Positions 54,619 to 63,944 of a stretch of 64,000 nucleotides of DNA are shown piece after piece. The stretch is from contig CAWFFB010000014.1 in NCBI GenBank assembly GCA_963814975.1, positions 496,001 through 560,000 on the forward strand. The letters are read 5' to 3'. A program made the translations under genes and the position numbers. The stretch comes from CAVUXJ01 sp963814975 (GTDB lineage Bacteria > Acidobacteriota > Vicinamibacteria > Vicinamibacterales > CAVVIG01). The stretch's first letter is position 1, and each line of letters begins with the position of its first letter. The notes under the pieces are model-generated. The model was given only the letters and a program-made list of their open reading frames with translations. It made no database searches and was not told the DNA's origin.

Positions 54619-55555
54619 TTACGACGTAGCAACACGGTAGCCGCAATGCCGGGCGTAATTTGCGCATTCGTCGGCCGTGAAGAGGTCGAGCGCCATCGCG
54701 ATCAGGCCGCAGACCTGCTCGTAGCTACGCGGGCGCGCGGCGCGTAAGAATGCTTTCAATTTGGCAAACGCCAGCTCGATCGGATTGAAGTCAGGACTGT
54801 AGGGCGGGAGAAACCGAATGTGCGCCCCCGCCTGCTCAATCGCGGCCCGGACCTCGGGCTGTTTGTGGACCGCGAGGTTGTCGAGCACGACGACGTCGCC
54901 TGGGCGCAGCGTGGGCACCAGCACTTGTTGGATATAGGCCAGGAAACTCGGACTATCGATGGGCCCGTCGAACACGGCCGGTGCGTCGAGACCCTCGAGG
55001 CGGAGCGCGGCGATCACCGTGTGCGTCTGCCAGTGACTACAGGGCGTGTGATCCCGCAGTCGCGTCCCACGGGGGCTACGGCCATAGCGACGTAACAGAT
55101 CGGTGGTAACGCCGCATTCATCGAGAAAGACGTAATGCCGCATATCGCGGAGCGGCTGCCACTCGCGCCATTGGCGACGCTCAGCCACGACGTCGGGCCG
55201 GCGTTGTTCGTCGGCGTGGACCGTTTTTTTTGACCGTCAAGCGAAGTCGGTCCAAGGCGCGCCAGACCGACGACAGGCTGGCCGAACTGTGTAACGCCTC
55301 GCGGAGTTCCGCCAGCGTCCGATCGGGCTGGGCGTCCACCAACGTGCGCAGTCGATCCTCTTGGCCGGCGAACGCTTGCTTCTTAAATACTTGCTGTGGC
55401 CGTGGCCCGACTTCGCCGGTCTCGCGACGCCGCTGCACCAGGCGATTGACCCACGAACGGCTCACCCGAAACTTGGCCGCGACCTCTTTGGCCGCCAATC
55501 CCGCGTCACAATCCGCCAACACCCGCGTGCGCAAGTCCATCGAATACGGCGCCAT
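54619..55555 (-). CDS. IS630-family transposase, two frames joined at an A8 run
   Basis: The first frame (from ATG 55555) is an HTH domain: LADCDAGLAAKEVAAKFRVS, then RALDRLRLTVKK. The second frame carries the DDE catalytic core: VFLDECGVTT, VVLDNLAVHKQ and FLPPYSPDFNPIELAFAKLK. The frames meet at eight consecutive A residues (minus strand, near 55230), where a +1 shift, or slippage by one base, restores the family's continuous KKTVHADEQRRPDV segment. It is therefore probably active through programmed slippage. Confidence 0.88.
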
Positions 55556-55600
55556 TCCTCCCTCCCCGCGAGAGAAGTACCATGACTGCCGTACTACGTA
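54620..55600. mobile_element. IS630-family insertion sequence, about 981 bp
   Basis: Candidate ends are TA at 54620-54621 and TA at 55599-55600. The termini share imperfect inverted repeats (ACGTAG followed by an ACGG-AG block). IS630 elements duplicate a TA target, which fits. The left end overlaps the last transposase codons. The element sits between the acylase gene and the cytochrome gene, ending about 10 bp from the stop codon of the latter. The boundaries are approximate. Confidence 0.65.
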
Positions 55601-55609
55601 CAATCGCGT

Positions 55610-56549
55610 CTAGGGAGTGGATTGCCCTTGTCTCACCTGATGGCAGTGGTAGCAGCCGAATGCGACGCGCGAACGGTTGTAGTCGTACGTGCGCGTAAAA
55701 TCGTAGGGCGGACGATGGAGCAGCCGGGCCATGCCGGGCATGACGACCTCGCGCATGTAAGCGGCCTTCGTCTGCTTGTCTGGTTCAGCCAGGTACCCGT
55801 AGATGGCATTGCGCATCTGCGCGTCCATGCCGCCGCTGTATTGTTCCCACCCGAGAATCCGGAAGTGTGGCTCGGGCAGCGCCACGACCGCCGGCATCCG
55901 CCAGTCGCGATCGCCAGGATGGCTGCCATGGCAGGTTTCGCAATCGACTCTGTCGCCCCCACCCACGATCGGTGCGAGAGCGACCCGCGCCCAGCTCATG
56001 ACCGAGGTTTCCATGAACGCGACGATCGCTTCGCGGCTTCTCTTCCTGCCTTCCGGGTAGATCGCATCGTCGGATGAATAAGGGGGCGAATAGGCGATGG
56101 TGGCGGACGTACGGCCGAGTGTGGCGAGCACGACGACGCCCGCGATCATGGACGCCGCGACGGCCGCCAGCGCCTTGCGCACACGACGCGTGACCGGCGG
56201 TTCCCACGACAACGCCGCGCGAGCACTGTCGGGATCAAGTGTCGCGTGCGGATCGCCGGCGGCCAGCTCCAGCAGCGCGGCCAGCGGCGCCCCCCGGCGG
56301 ACGTGACGAAGCACGAGCGGTTGGCTGCTGGCTGCCTCGGGTGTGCACCTCGACGGTTGACGTTCCGAGCAGCCGGTCGATCGGTGATCGGCCGCAGCGA
56401 ACCTCGCCGATATCGTGGATCGCAATCTCCGCCGAGCGCCGGCCGTTCACGTGAATGAGCCGGAAGTCTGTCAGCGCGTACCGCGCTCGGGGCGGCCAGA
56501 TGGCGCGGCTGCTCCACAGCAGGCGTTCCCACGGTAGCGGGATCTCCAC
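55610..56549 (-). CDS. PH-like domain / transmembrane / dihaem cytochrome c fusion, frame break
   Basis: GTG 56549 opens a bacterial PH-like domain (ARYALTDFRLIHVNGRRSAE, then VRCGRSPIDRLLGTSTVEVH). Near 56335 the frame shifts, then a membrane helix follows (ALAAVAASMIAGVVVLATLG). The C-terminal domain has two CxxCH haem sites (DCETCHGSHPG and GCYHCHQVRQ) and the methionine-rich YMREVVMPGM segment, resembling reaction-centre-type cytochrome c subunits. PH and haem domains are on opposite membrane sides. It follows lemA by 11 bp. Confidence 0.75.
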
Positions 56550-56560
56550 GGGACGGATTC

Positions 56561-57133
56561 TCAGGGCTGCGTGAAGCTCACCTTCGGAACCTGCCTGGCT
56601 TCGGGAGGCGCCTCGAAGAACGGGTACTCTTTGAAGCGGAAGAGCGTCGCGGTGAGGTTCGAGGGGAATTGCCGCCGGGAGGTGTTGTAGTCCTGCACCC
56701 TCTCGTTGTAGCGCATCCGCTCGACGGCAATCCGGTTTTCCGTGCCCGCGAGCTCGTCCATCAAGCGATTGAACTGCTCGTTCGCCTTGAGCTGAGGGTA
56801 GTTTTCCACGATTGCCAGCAGCCGGCCGAGCGCCGAGGTCTGCTGGTTGGCGGCCTGAATCGTCTGCTCAGGCGTTTGAGCGCCGAGGAGCCGCGACCGC
56901 GCGTCGGCGATCTCCTTGAACACGCCTTCTTCGTGCTGCGCGTATCCCTTGACCGTCTCGACCAGGTTGGGAATGAGATCGTTTCGGCGCTGCAGCTGGT
57001 TCTGGACCTGGGCCCACTGCGCCTTGACGGCTTCTTCCTGGGTGACGAAACGGTTATAGGAGCAGCCGCTTAGCGGAAGGGCGGCGAGCGCGAGCACCAT
57101 CAAGCGAGCCGCTGTTCTGCGAGTCATCTGCAT
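56561..57133 (-). CDS. LemA-family lipoprotein
   Basis: This is a 190-residue protein. I chose ATG 57133 (MQMTRRTAARL), preceded by AGGA, over ATG 57145. The lipobox ends in LPLSGC. The helical LemA domain is typical: WAQVQNQLQRRNDLIPNLVE, VENYPQLKANEQFNRLMDEL and YNTSRRQFPSNLTATLFRFK. The function of LemA is not established, but it is often encoded with TPM-domain proteins, as here. The operon order is hypothetical gene, TPM gene, lemA, PH-cytochrome gene. Confidence 0.9.
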   Translation of the reverse strand: MQMTRRTAARLMVLALAALPLSGCSYNRFVTQEEAVKAQWAQVQNQLQRRNDLIPNLVETVKGYAQHEEGVFKEIADARSRLLGAQTPEQTIQAANQQTSALGRLLAIVENYPQLKANEQFNRLMDELAGTENRIAVERMRYNERVQDYNTSRRQFPSNLTATLFRFKEYPFFEAPPEARQVPKVSFTQP

Positions 57134-57194
57134 AGGTGTCCTCATGAAGTCAGTGTAGATCTTTTCCTGAAGTGTGCGAGTCCTTGACAGGCGC

Positions 57195-58024
57195 TCACCA
57201 GCTCGCCCCGCCTCCGCCTCCGCCGCTGCGACCGCCGCCGAAGCCGCCAAAGCCGCCGCCGAAGCCGCCGCCGCCTCCACCACTCCACCCTCCGCCGAAG
57301 GGTCCGACGCCGCTCGACCAGCCGCTCCAGCCTCGGCCTCCCCAGCGGCGCACGCCGCGACCCGGTCCGCCGCGCCGGCGGCTGAACAGCATAATCGCAA
57401 TGAAGACAAGGAACAGAACGGAGAAGGGGATGTCGGTGCGCGTCTGCGGCCGCACGTCCGGAGGGAATCTCCACGCCGGTGAGCGTCACGTTGCGCCCCT
57501 GGGCAATGCGGGCGGCAATCCGTTGCGCTCCCATGAGCAGACCCGCGCCGTACCGTCCTGCCCGGAACTCGGGAGTCATGTACTCGCGGCTGGTTTCACC
57601 CGCAAATCCGTCGGTGATCCATTGCTTCCAGCCCGTAACCGGTCTCGATCCACACGCGACGTTCCTTCAGCGCCAGGAGAATCAGAATCCCGTTGTCCTT
57701 GCCCTTCTCCCCGATGCCGCGCCCATGGTTCTCGAACAGCTTCACGGCGTACTCGCGAATGTCGGCATAGGGCTCGATCGTCGGAACGGTGACGACGACG
57801 AGGACATCGCCGCTTGCGGCCTGCAAGGATCGGCTCAACTGGTCGAGTTGCTGCTCGCTCGAGGGGTCGACGACGCCGGCGAAGTCGTGAACGGGTTGCG
57901 TCAGCTCGGGCAGCGGTGGGTCGGCATAGGTGGCAAGGTTCGCTGCCGGCGCGGTTGCCAGGCTGAAGCCGAAGATCGCGAAGACGACGGCAAGCCGGAC
58001 GCCGGCCCTCACCTGGCGCTCCAC
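57195..58024 (-). CDS. TPM-domain (YgcG-type) membrane protein, two frame breaks
   Basis: A signal peptide (LAVVFAIFGFSLATAPAAN) leads into the TPM domain: VHDFAGVVDPSSEQQLDQLS, DVLVVVTVPTIEPY, GIGEKGKDNGILILLAL and VWIETGYGLE. The frame changes near 57618, and again near 57465 before the membrane helix (IPFSVLFLVFIAIMLFSRRR). The C-terminus is a glycine- and tryptophan-rich tail typical of YgcG proteins. About 276 residues when joined. Usually partnered with LemA, as it is here. Confidence 0.85.
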
Positions 58025-58708
58025 CGGTCGATGTAGCTCGTGAGGCGCTCGACGGCGTCGAGATAGGCGGGAAAAATCCGCCGGGCGGCATCAGTAGGTA
58101 GCGGTCCGCCGGCTGACAACTTCATGATCTCGGTGAGGTTTCCGTCCGGCAGTCCGAGCGCGCGTTCCATTGCCAGCGCCGCCGCCCCCGCATCCCGCGG
58201 CTCGGCGCCTCCGTGCAGGCGAGCGACGCTCATCATCAACGCCATAAACGGCGCGGCCGACCGCGCGATGAGCTCCGCCAGTGCGGTCGCCGCGGCCGCG
58301 CGTTTCGACGTACCCTTCGCGCAGGTGGAGCAGGTGACTGCGGGCCTGGATTTCACACGCCTGGCGGACGTGCGCCGCTTCGACGCCGAGGCCGTCGAAG
58401 GGATCGCTGCCGACGATCACCAGGTGATCGGCGAGGATCGCGCCGAACTCGAGCGGGAACGCGTCGAGCGAGCGGCCGAACTCCTGCGCGGCGAGAAGAA
58501 GCGGCGTCGCCAGGCCGGCATCGTGCCACGCGGCGACGCGCTCGGCGCACGCCCGCAGGTCGTCGGCCGTCAAGGCATCGACGACGGCCAGCGTCGGCGC
58601 CGGGTCGCTTCCGCTCGCGGCGCGATACGCGACCAGCGACTGCAGACGAGGGCCAAAGATGCCGCGGAGGTCGCGCTCGAGCGTCGGCACGGCGTCGGGA
58701 ATCCTCAC
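58009..58708 (-). CDS. Hypothetical protein, first gene of the TPM-LemA operon, frame break
   Basis: The N-terminal part (DLRGIFGPRLQSLVAYRAAS, then PTLAVVDALTADDLRACAER) resembles a small nucleotidyltransferase-like fold, but no catalytic signature is clear, so I do not assign it. The frame changes near 58305; the C-terminal helical part (LAELIARSAAPFMALMMSVA, ending SYIDRWSAR) continues to 58009. The end overlaps the TPM start by 16 bp. Total about 233 residues. Confidence 0.65.
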
Positions 58709-58744
58709 AGACTGATTCTCGCAGCTTTCGGCGCCCGCTCACAG

Positions 58745-58920
58745 TCAACAGTTCACAGTTGAGCGTTTTCGTCAACAGCCAGCAGTTGGCCATCCACATT
58801 CGGCGAATGCGCTGCGCTGCCAGCGCGGTCGACTGTCAACGGTCAAACACCGGCAACAGGCATCAACCTGAAGAGCCGATGGATGAGCTGACAACTCAGA
58901 GCGGTGAGCTGAGGGCAGTA
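58745..58920. repeat. Heptad repeats, ACAGTYA and GAGCTGA families
   Basis: From about 58742, units ACAGTCA, ACAGTTC and ACAGTTG follow in exact 7-bp phase, then diverged heptamers including CAGTTGG. A second block at 58885-58912 has GAGCTGA, CAACTCA, GAGCGGT and GAGCTGA. Between them lies ordinary sequence. The block ends shortly before the yvcK-like gene. Confidence 0.75.
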
Positions 58921-58933
58921 CAATACGCCCCGG

Positions 58934-59905
58934 ATGCGATTGCGCGAGATGAACGTCGGCTGCTTCGGTGGAGGTACCGGTCTTCCCAGTCTGCTCGGCG
59001 GTCTCAAGAACAATCCCTGGGTTCACACCGACGCCGTCGTGACAATGTTCGACAGCGGGGGCAGCTCGGGTGTGCTTCGCGACGAGCTCGGCGTTCTGCC
59101 GCCGGGCGATATCCTCAAGTGTGCGCTCTCGCTGGCGCGCAATACCCGCGAGGCGCGGCACGTGCTGCTCGCGCGTCTGCCGACGCTCGAGCATGCCCGC
59201 CTCGGCGGCCATACCGGCGGGAACCTTCTGCTTTCGATGATGCAGCGGTACAGCGGCGATTTCCTGGACGCCATCGACGGCCTGCGCGCCCTGCTTGGGT
59301 GCACGGGCCGGGTGTGGCCCGTCTCCGTGGAGCAGGCATCCGTCTGCGCCGAGTACGGCGATGGCTCGACGACGCGCGGCGAAGTGGAAGTGGACGCGGG
59401 ACAGTCGTCAGGGCGATTCGTGCAGCGCATCTGGCTGGAGCCGCCGGTTTCCATCCACCCGGCGGTCGCGGCGGCCATCGGCCAGTTCGATGCCGTGACG
59501 ATCGGGCCGGGGAGCTTCTACACGAGCCTGATGCCCATCTTCCTGGTGCGCGGCGTCGCCGATGCGCTGCAGAACATGAAAGGGCCGATCATTCTGATCG
59601 CGAACCTGCTCACGGAAGGGCGCGGGATGACGGGGTTCACTGCCGCCGACGCGGTTGCCCGCATCGAGGAGTCGATCCGTCGCCCGGTCGACGTCGTCAT
59701 CACGAATATGAAGTGGCCGCCGTCGAAGGTCCTGGGACGGTATGCGCTCGAACATAAAGAGCCGCTGATGCCAGGGCCGCTGCCCAGTCACTGCGAGCTG
59801 GTCGGAGGGGAGTTCTGGACCGGAGAGATCGCCCGCCACGATCGACTTCGGCTCGCCTATGCAGTGTGGAGCATCTTGTCGCGGCGGCTCTTGACCGACG
59901 GCTGA
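58934..59905 (+). CDS. yvcK: YvcK/CofD-like protein
   Basis: This is a 323-residue protein. The N-terminal GCFGGGTGLPSLLGGLKNNP is the nucleotide-binding start of the YvcK/CofD fold, followed by TMFDSGGSSGVLRDELG, LPPGDILKCALSLA and ARLGGHTGGNLLLSMM, then VTIGPGSFYTSLMPIFLVRG. YvcK binds UDP-sugars and affects cell-wall and gluconeogenic growth; CofD makes F420. The sequence is closer to YvcK. ATG 58934 or 58949 may be used. Confidence 0.85.
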   Translation: MRLREMNVGCFGGGTGLPSLLGGLKNNPWVHTDAVVTMFDSGGSSGVLRDELGVLPPGDILKCALSLARNTREARHVLLARLPTLEHARLGGHTGGNLLLSMMQRYSGDFLDAIDGLRALLGCTGRVWPVSVEQASVCAEYGDGSTTRGEVEVDAGQSSGRFVQRIWLEPPVSIHPAVAAAIGQFDAVTIGPGSFYTSLMPIFLVRGVADALQNMKGPIILIANLLTEGRGMTGFTAADAVARIEESIRRPVDVVITNMKWPPSKVLGRYALEHKEPLMPGPLPSHCELVGGEFWTGEIARHDRLRLAYAVWSILSRRLLTDG

Positions 59906-59911
59906 CCCAAG

Positions 59912-60775
59912 CTACAGCTTCCTTTTTTTTCGATGTTTCTTAGCGGTCCCCGTTGCTCGTGGTGGCGCCGGAGGTTGCCGACGCCGACTCTTCTTCGTGC
60001 TCAGGCGCTTTTTTTCGTCGTGTTCCTTCTCCGGCGCTGATCGTTGTGGCCGGTTCTTCTTCGTGGCTTCGTGTGTTCGTGGCTGTCCCCCGTCGCTTTT
60101 CGCTTTCAGTTTGGCCGCGCGCTCGATAATTTGCGCCAGCATCGCCCCGGCCTCGCCGCCTTTCGCGGGGCGGTTGGACTGCCAGATCGCGGGGGTCTTC
60201 TCGGCCAGGATGTCCTCGAAGTCTCCGTTGCTCTTCACGCTCCGTGGCGCGAACTCGGCAATGTCGAGCTCGCCGGCCCACTCGTCGCGATGCTTGATCA
60301 GCAGCCAGCTTCGCGCGTCGGACCCGCTGCGGGCCCCGGGATAGCGGCCGCCGGTCCGCACGAGCACCCACGATCCCTTCAGCTTGTACCCGTTCAGTGT
60401 GAACTTGAGATCGCCCTTCTTCAACGCGGCATCCACGTCAGCGACTTCCGGAACCCATGTGCCGCGGTCCCAGAGCATCACGATGCCGGCGCCATAACCT
60501 TCAGGGATCACGCCTTCGAACTCGCCGTAGTCGAACGGATGATCCTCGACGTGCATGGCCAGACGCTTGGTCTTCGGGTCGAGCGAGGGGCCTTTCGGCA
60601 CCGCCCACGAGAGGAGGACGCCATTATGCTCGAGCCGGAAGTCGTAGTGCAGGTGGCTGGCCAGGTGCTTCTGTACGCAGAAGAAGCGCTCAGGCGCGTT
60701 CGACCGGCCGGCGTCCCCTGCCGGCTCGGGCGTCTTGTTGAAGTCGCGCTTCCGGCGATATTCCTCGAGTGCCAT
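59912..60775 (-). CDS. Stand-alone LigD-type 3'-phosphoesterase domain protein
   Basis: This is a 287-residue protein made of only the phosphoesterase domain of DNA ligase D: CVQKHLASHLHYDFRLEHNG with H41, H43, D45 and R47 as the metal site, then WAVPKGPSLDPKTKRLAMHV and GEFEGVIPEGYGAG. There is no ligase or polymerase domain. The last 70 residues are a lysine/arginine-rich tail that may bind DNA. In NHEJ this domain trims 3'-phosphates and ribonucleotides. No Ku gene is in the window. Confidence 0.92.
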   Translation of the reverse strand: MALEEYRRKRDFNKTPEPAGDAGRSNAPERFFCVQKHLASHLHYDFRLEHNGVLLSWAVPKGPSLDPKTKRLAMHVEDHPFDYGEFEGVIPEGYGAGIVMLWDRGTWVPEVADVDAALKKGDLKFTLNGYKLKGSWVLVRTGGRYPGARSGSDARSWLLIKHRDEWAGELDIAEFAPRSVKSNGDFEDILAEKTPAIWQSNRPAKGGEAGAMLAQIIERAAKLKAKSDGGQPRTHEATKKNRPQRSAPEKEHDEKKRLSTKKSRRRQPPAPPRATGTAKKHRKKRKL

Positions 60776-60797
60776 GGCGGAAGGCTGGCCTTATAGT

Positions 60798-62304
60798 CTA
60801 GACCGTGTCGCGGCTCAATCGGTTCAGCGAGCGCGAGAAGACGAGGAACAGGACCCCGGCACCCATCGCAAACGTCGTCACGGCGATGAATAGACTGGGC
60901 AGCGTCATCGACTCGTAGAAGCCTGCCGCGCGGCCGCCCAAATAGTTGCCCACCGACGTGCCGAGAAACCAGACGCCCATGACGAGACCGCCGATCCGGA
61001 CGGGGGCGAGCTTGCTCATCGCGCTCAGACCCACGGGGCTCAGGGCCAGTTCACCCCAGGTGTGCAGTAGATAGGTGAGGATCAGCCAGCCGGGTCCGAC
61101 GAGCGTGCCGCCTTCTGCCGCGTAGGCCGGAGGGATGAGCACGGCAAATCCGGCGCCAACCAGCAGCAGCCCGATGGCGAACTTGAACGGCGCTCCGGGC
61201 TCTTTTCCGCGCGCGGCCATCCTGATCCAGATCCAGGCGAACATCGGCGCGAAGACGATGACGAAGAGCGCGTTCACCGATTGGAACCAGCTGCTCGGAA
61301 AACTCCAGCCGAAGATCGAGTTGTTCGTGTTGCGGTCGGCGAACAGGTTCAGCGTGGAGCCCCGCCTGCTCGAACGAGGAGGCGAACAGCGCGTACCCGA
61401 CGAACAGCACGCCGATCAGGATCAGATGATTGCGCTCCACGCGCGTCCAGCCGCCTGAGAGGAAGACCCACCCGAAAAACCCCACCGACAAGGCGAGGAG
61501 GACGTATCCCGCGGCGTCGGCGATTTGTGTCGCCGTAATCGGAAGCACGCCAGTGTAGATACCGATTCCGACCAGCACGAGCGCGGTCATGCCCAACCCG
61601 AGCCAGCGCGCCGCCTGCCGCTTCTGCTCGGCCAGGCCTTCGACGGATCCAGGGTCGGCGGGATGGAGCCCGGCGCTGCCAAGATACTTCCGTCCCAGCG
61701 AGTACTGGATGAGGCCGACGACCATGCCGACGCCGGCTGCCGCAAATCCGATGTGCCAGCTGACCCGCTGGCCGAGATATCCGCAGACGAGCGGGGCCAC
61801 GAACGCGCCGGTGTTGATGCCCATGTAGAAAATGGAGTAACCCGCATCTCGTCGGCCGTCATTCGGTCCGTACAGTCGGCCGACGATGACGCTGACGTTG
61901 CCCTTCAGAAGGCCGGTTCCGATGACGATCAACGCGAGGCCGAGATAGAAGGTGGTAAGCGAGGGGACCGCCATGCTGAAGTGGCCCGAGGCGATGAGCA
62001 CCCCGCCGACGATCACGGCCCGCTGCGGTCCGATCAGCCGGTCGGCGATCCAGCCGCCGGGCAGCGTCATCATGTACACCATGGAGGTGTACAAGCCGTA
62101 AATCGCTCCCGCGGTGACCGCGTCAAAGCCCAACCCACCCGCCGCGGGGGCAGCGGTCATGAACAGGATGAGCAGCGCGCGCATCCCGTAGTAGCTGAAC
62201 CGCTCCCACATTTCCGTGAAGAAGAGCGTCGAGAGCCCGCGCGGGTGGCCGAAGAACGCACGATCGCTTTGTGATGCGAGGTCGCTAGCCGCAGCGGTGC
62301 TCAT
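60798..62304 (-). CDS. POT/PTR-family proton-dependent peptide transporter, frame break
   Basis: ATG 62304 begins a major facilitator protein with the POT signature LFFTEMWERFSYYGMRALLI and the ExxERFxYY motif in helix 1, plus a second PTR motif (GYSIFYMGINTGAFVAPLVC). The frame changes near 61355, after FASSFEQAG. The last helices (FVIVFAPMFAWIWIRMA, LSPVGLSAMSKLAP) continue in the other frame to 60798. About 502 residues in total. It imports di- and tripeptides. Confidence 0.9.
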
Positions 62305-62350
62305 GGACGGCAGTCTAACAGACAGTGTGACAGAATGAATGAACCAGGGA

Positions 62351-62471
62351 GTTGGTGATTGGTGAATATCAATCAGTGAATTGATGGCAGCGCTCGTCCT
62401 CGCTCCGGACGGAGCCGATACGATCAACGAGTATTCAGCGATCCACCTATTCTCCAATTCGCCAACCAATC
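62351..62471. repeat. Heptad repeat in two arms before the radical SAM gene
   Basis: GTTGGTG, ATTGGTG, AATATCA, ATCAGTG and AATTGAT run in exact 7-bp phase from 62351 to 62385. After about 45 bases the complementary arm (GATCCAC, CTATTCT, CCAATTC, GCCAACC) leads directly into the ATG at 62472. Confidence 0.8.
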
Positions 62472-63920
62472 ATGCGTGCTCTTCTGATCTCCACCTATGA
62501 CCTGGGGCGCCAGCCTTTCGGCCTCGCTTCGCCCGCGGCCTGGCTCCGCCGCGACGGCATCGACGTTCGCTTGGCGGATGTGGCGAAGGAGACGCTCGAT
62601 CCCGATGCGCTCCGTTCCGCCGACCTGGTGGGGTTCTATTTGCCGATGCATACGGCGACGCGTCTGGCCGCGCCGGTGATCAAGCAAGCCCGCGCGATGA
62701 ACTCCGCTGCGCGAATCTGCGCGTACGGGTTGTACGCGCCGTTGAACGCCGAATTTCTCCGATCGCTTGGCGTGGACGATGTGCTGGGCGGCGAATTCGA
62801 AGCCGACCTGGCCGCGATTGCCAGGGATGTCGCCAGCCGCGCGGCGGGCGGTCGTAGTGTCGGCCTTCCGCCTTCGCTCGAAGCTTCCGCCCTCGCTGAA
62901 GCTCCAGCGGACCTGAAAATCCGCTCTACTTTTGCAAGGCTGCCCCGCCTTCATTTTCTCGTGCCCGATCGCACTGGCCTGCCCAGTCTGGCGAAGTACG
63001 CGACCCTGCAGTGCGGCGACGGCACCCGCCGGATTGTCGGCTATACGGAGGCGAGCCGGGGATGCCGCCACTTGTGCCGGCATTGTCCCGTGGTTCCGGT
63101 TTATCACGGGCAGTTCCGTGTCGTGCAGCCCGACGTCGTGCTCGCCGATGTGGCCGCGCAGGTGGCCGCAGGCGCGCAGCACATCACATTCGGGGATCCC
63201 GATTTCTTCAACGGTCCGACGCACGCGCTGCGCATTGTCGAGGCGCTGCACGCGGCTCACCCGGCGCTGACCTACGACGTCACGATCAAAGTGGAGCACC
63301 TGCTCGCCCACCGCGATCTGCTTTCGCGTCTGCGCGAAACCGGCTGTCTGTTCGTGACGAGTGCCATCGAATCGCTGGACGATCGCGTGCTCGTTTTGCT
63401 CGAGAAGGGACATACCCGCCAGGACTTCTTCGAAGCCGTGGCGCTGTGCCGCGCGGGCGGGCTGACGATGGTGCCGACCTTCGTCGCCTTCCATCCCTGG
63501 CTGAGCCTCGAAGGCTATTGCGATCTCCTCGACGTGCTCGCGGATCTCCATCTGGTCGGGCATGTCGCCCCGATTCAGCTGGCGATTCGACTGCTGATCC
63601 CCGAAGGGTCCCGGCTGCTCGAGCTCGAGGAGGTCCGCCGTCTCGGCGCCGCTTTCGATGCGAGAACGCTGACGTATCGATGGTCCCATCCCGATCCGCG
63701 AGTGGACCGGCTCCACGAAGAGGTCGCATCCATTGTCGGTGCGCGTCTGACGTCGGACCGCGAGGCGCTATTCGACGAGATCCGGGCGCTCGCTTATCGG
63801 AGGGCCGGCCTGGGTCTGCCAGCGCCGCGCACGATGTCCGATCGGGCGACTGTTCCGTACCTCAGCGAGCCCTGGTACTGTTGCGCCGAGCCGAATCCGG
63901 AGCAGGTGGCTCTGGTCTGA
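62472..63920 (+). CDS. B12-binding-type radical SAM protein
   Basis: This is a 482-residue protein. The N-terminal Rossmann-like cobalamin-binding region (residues 1-130) is followed by the radical SAM cluster motif C198-x3-C202-x2-C205 in SRGCRHLCRHC. AAGAQHITFGDPDFFNG is a typical SAM-binding strand. The cobalamin domain lacks an obvious DxHxxG box, so B12 may not be bound. Members methylate or rearrange unreactive carbon centres; the substrate is unknown. The whole gene is inside the window. Confidence 0.88.
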   Translation: MRALLISTYDLGRQPFGLASPAAWLRRDGIDVRLADVAKETLDPDALRSADLVGFYLPMHTATRLAAPVIKQARAMNSAARICAYGLYAPLNAEFLRSLGVDDVLGGEFEADLAAIARDVASRAAGGRSVGLPPSLEASALAEAPADLKIRSTFARLPRLHFLVPDRTGLPSLAKYATLQCGDGTRRIVGYTEASRGCRHLCRHCPVVPVYHGQFRVVQPDVVLADVAAQVAAGAQHITFGDPDFFNGPTHALRIVEALHAAHPALTYDVTIKVEHLLAHRDLLSRLRETGCLFVTSAIESLDDRVLVLLEKGHTRQDFFEAVALCRAGGLTMVPTFVAFHPWLSLEGYCDLLDVLADLHLVGHVAPIQLAIRLLIPEGSRLLELEEVRRLGAAFDARTLTYRWSHPDPRVDRLHEEVASIVGARLTSDREALFDEIRALAYRRAGLGLPAPRTMSDRATVPYLSEPWYCCAEPNPEQVALV

Positions 63921-63923
63921 GAG

Positions 63924-63944
63924 CAGCTATCAGCTGTCAGCTGG
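63924..63944. repeat. Heptad repeat, three CAGCTNN units
   Basis: CAGCTAT, CAGCTGT and CAGCTGG follow without a gap just after the radical SAM stop codon. The block may continue beyond the window. Confidence 0.75.

Noticed and set aside
62424..63716. Minus-strand open frame of 430 codons opposite the radical SAM gene
   Set aside because: Antisense shadow without any recognisable motif.
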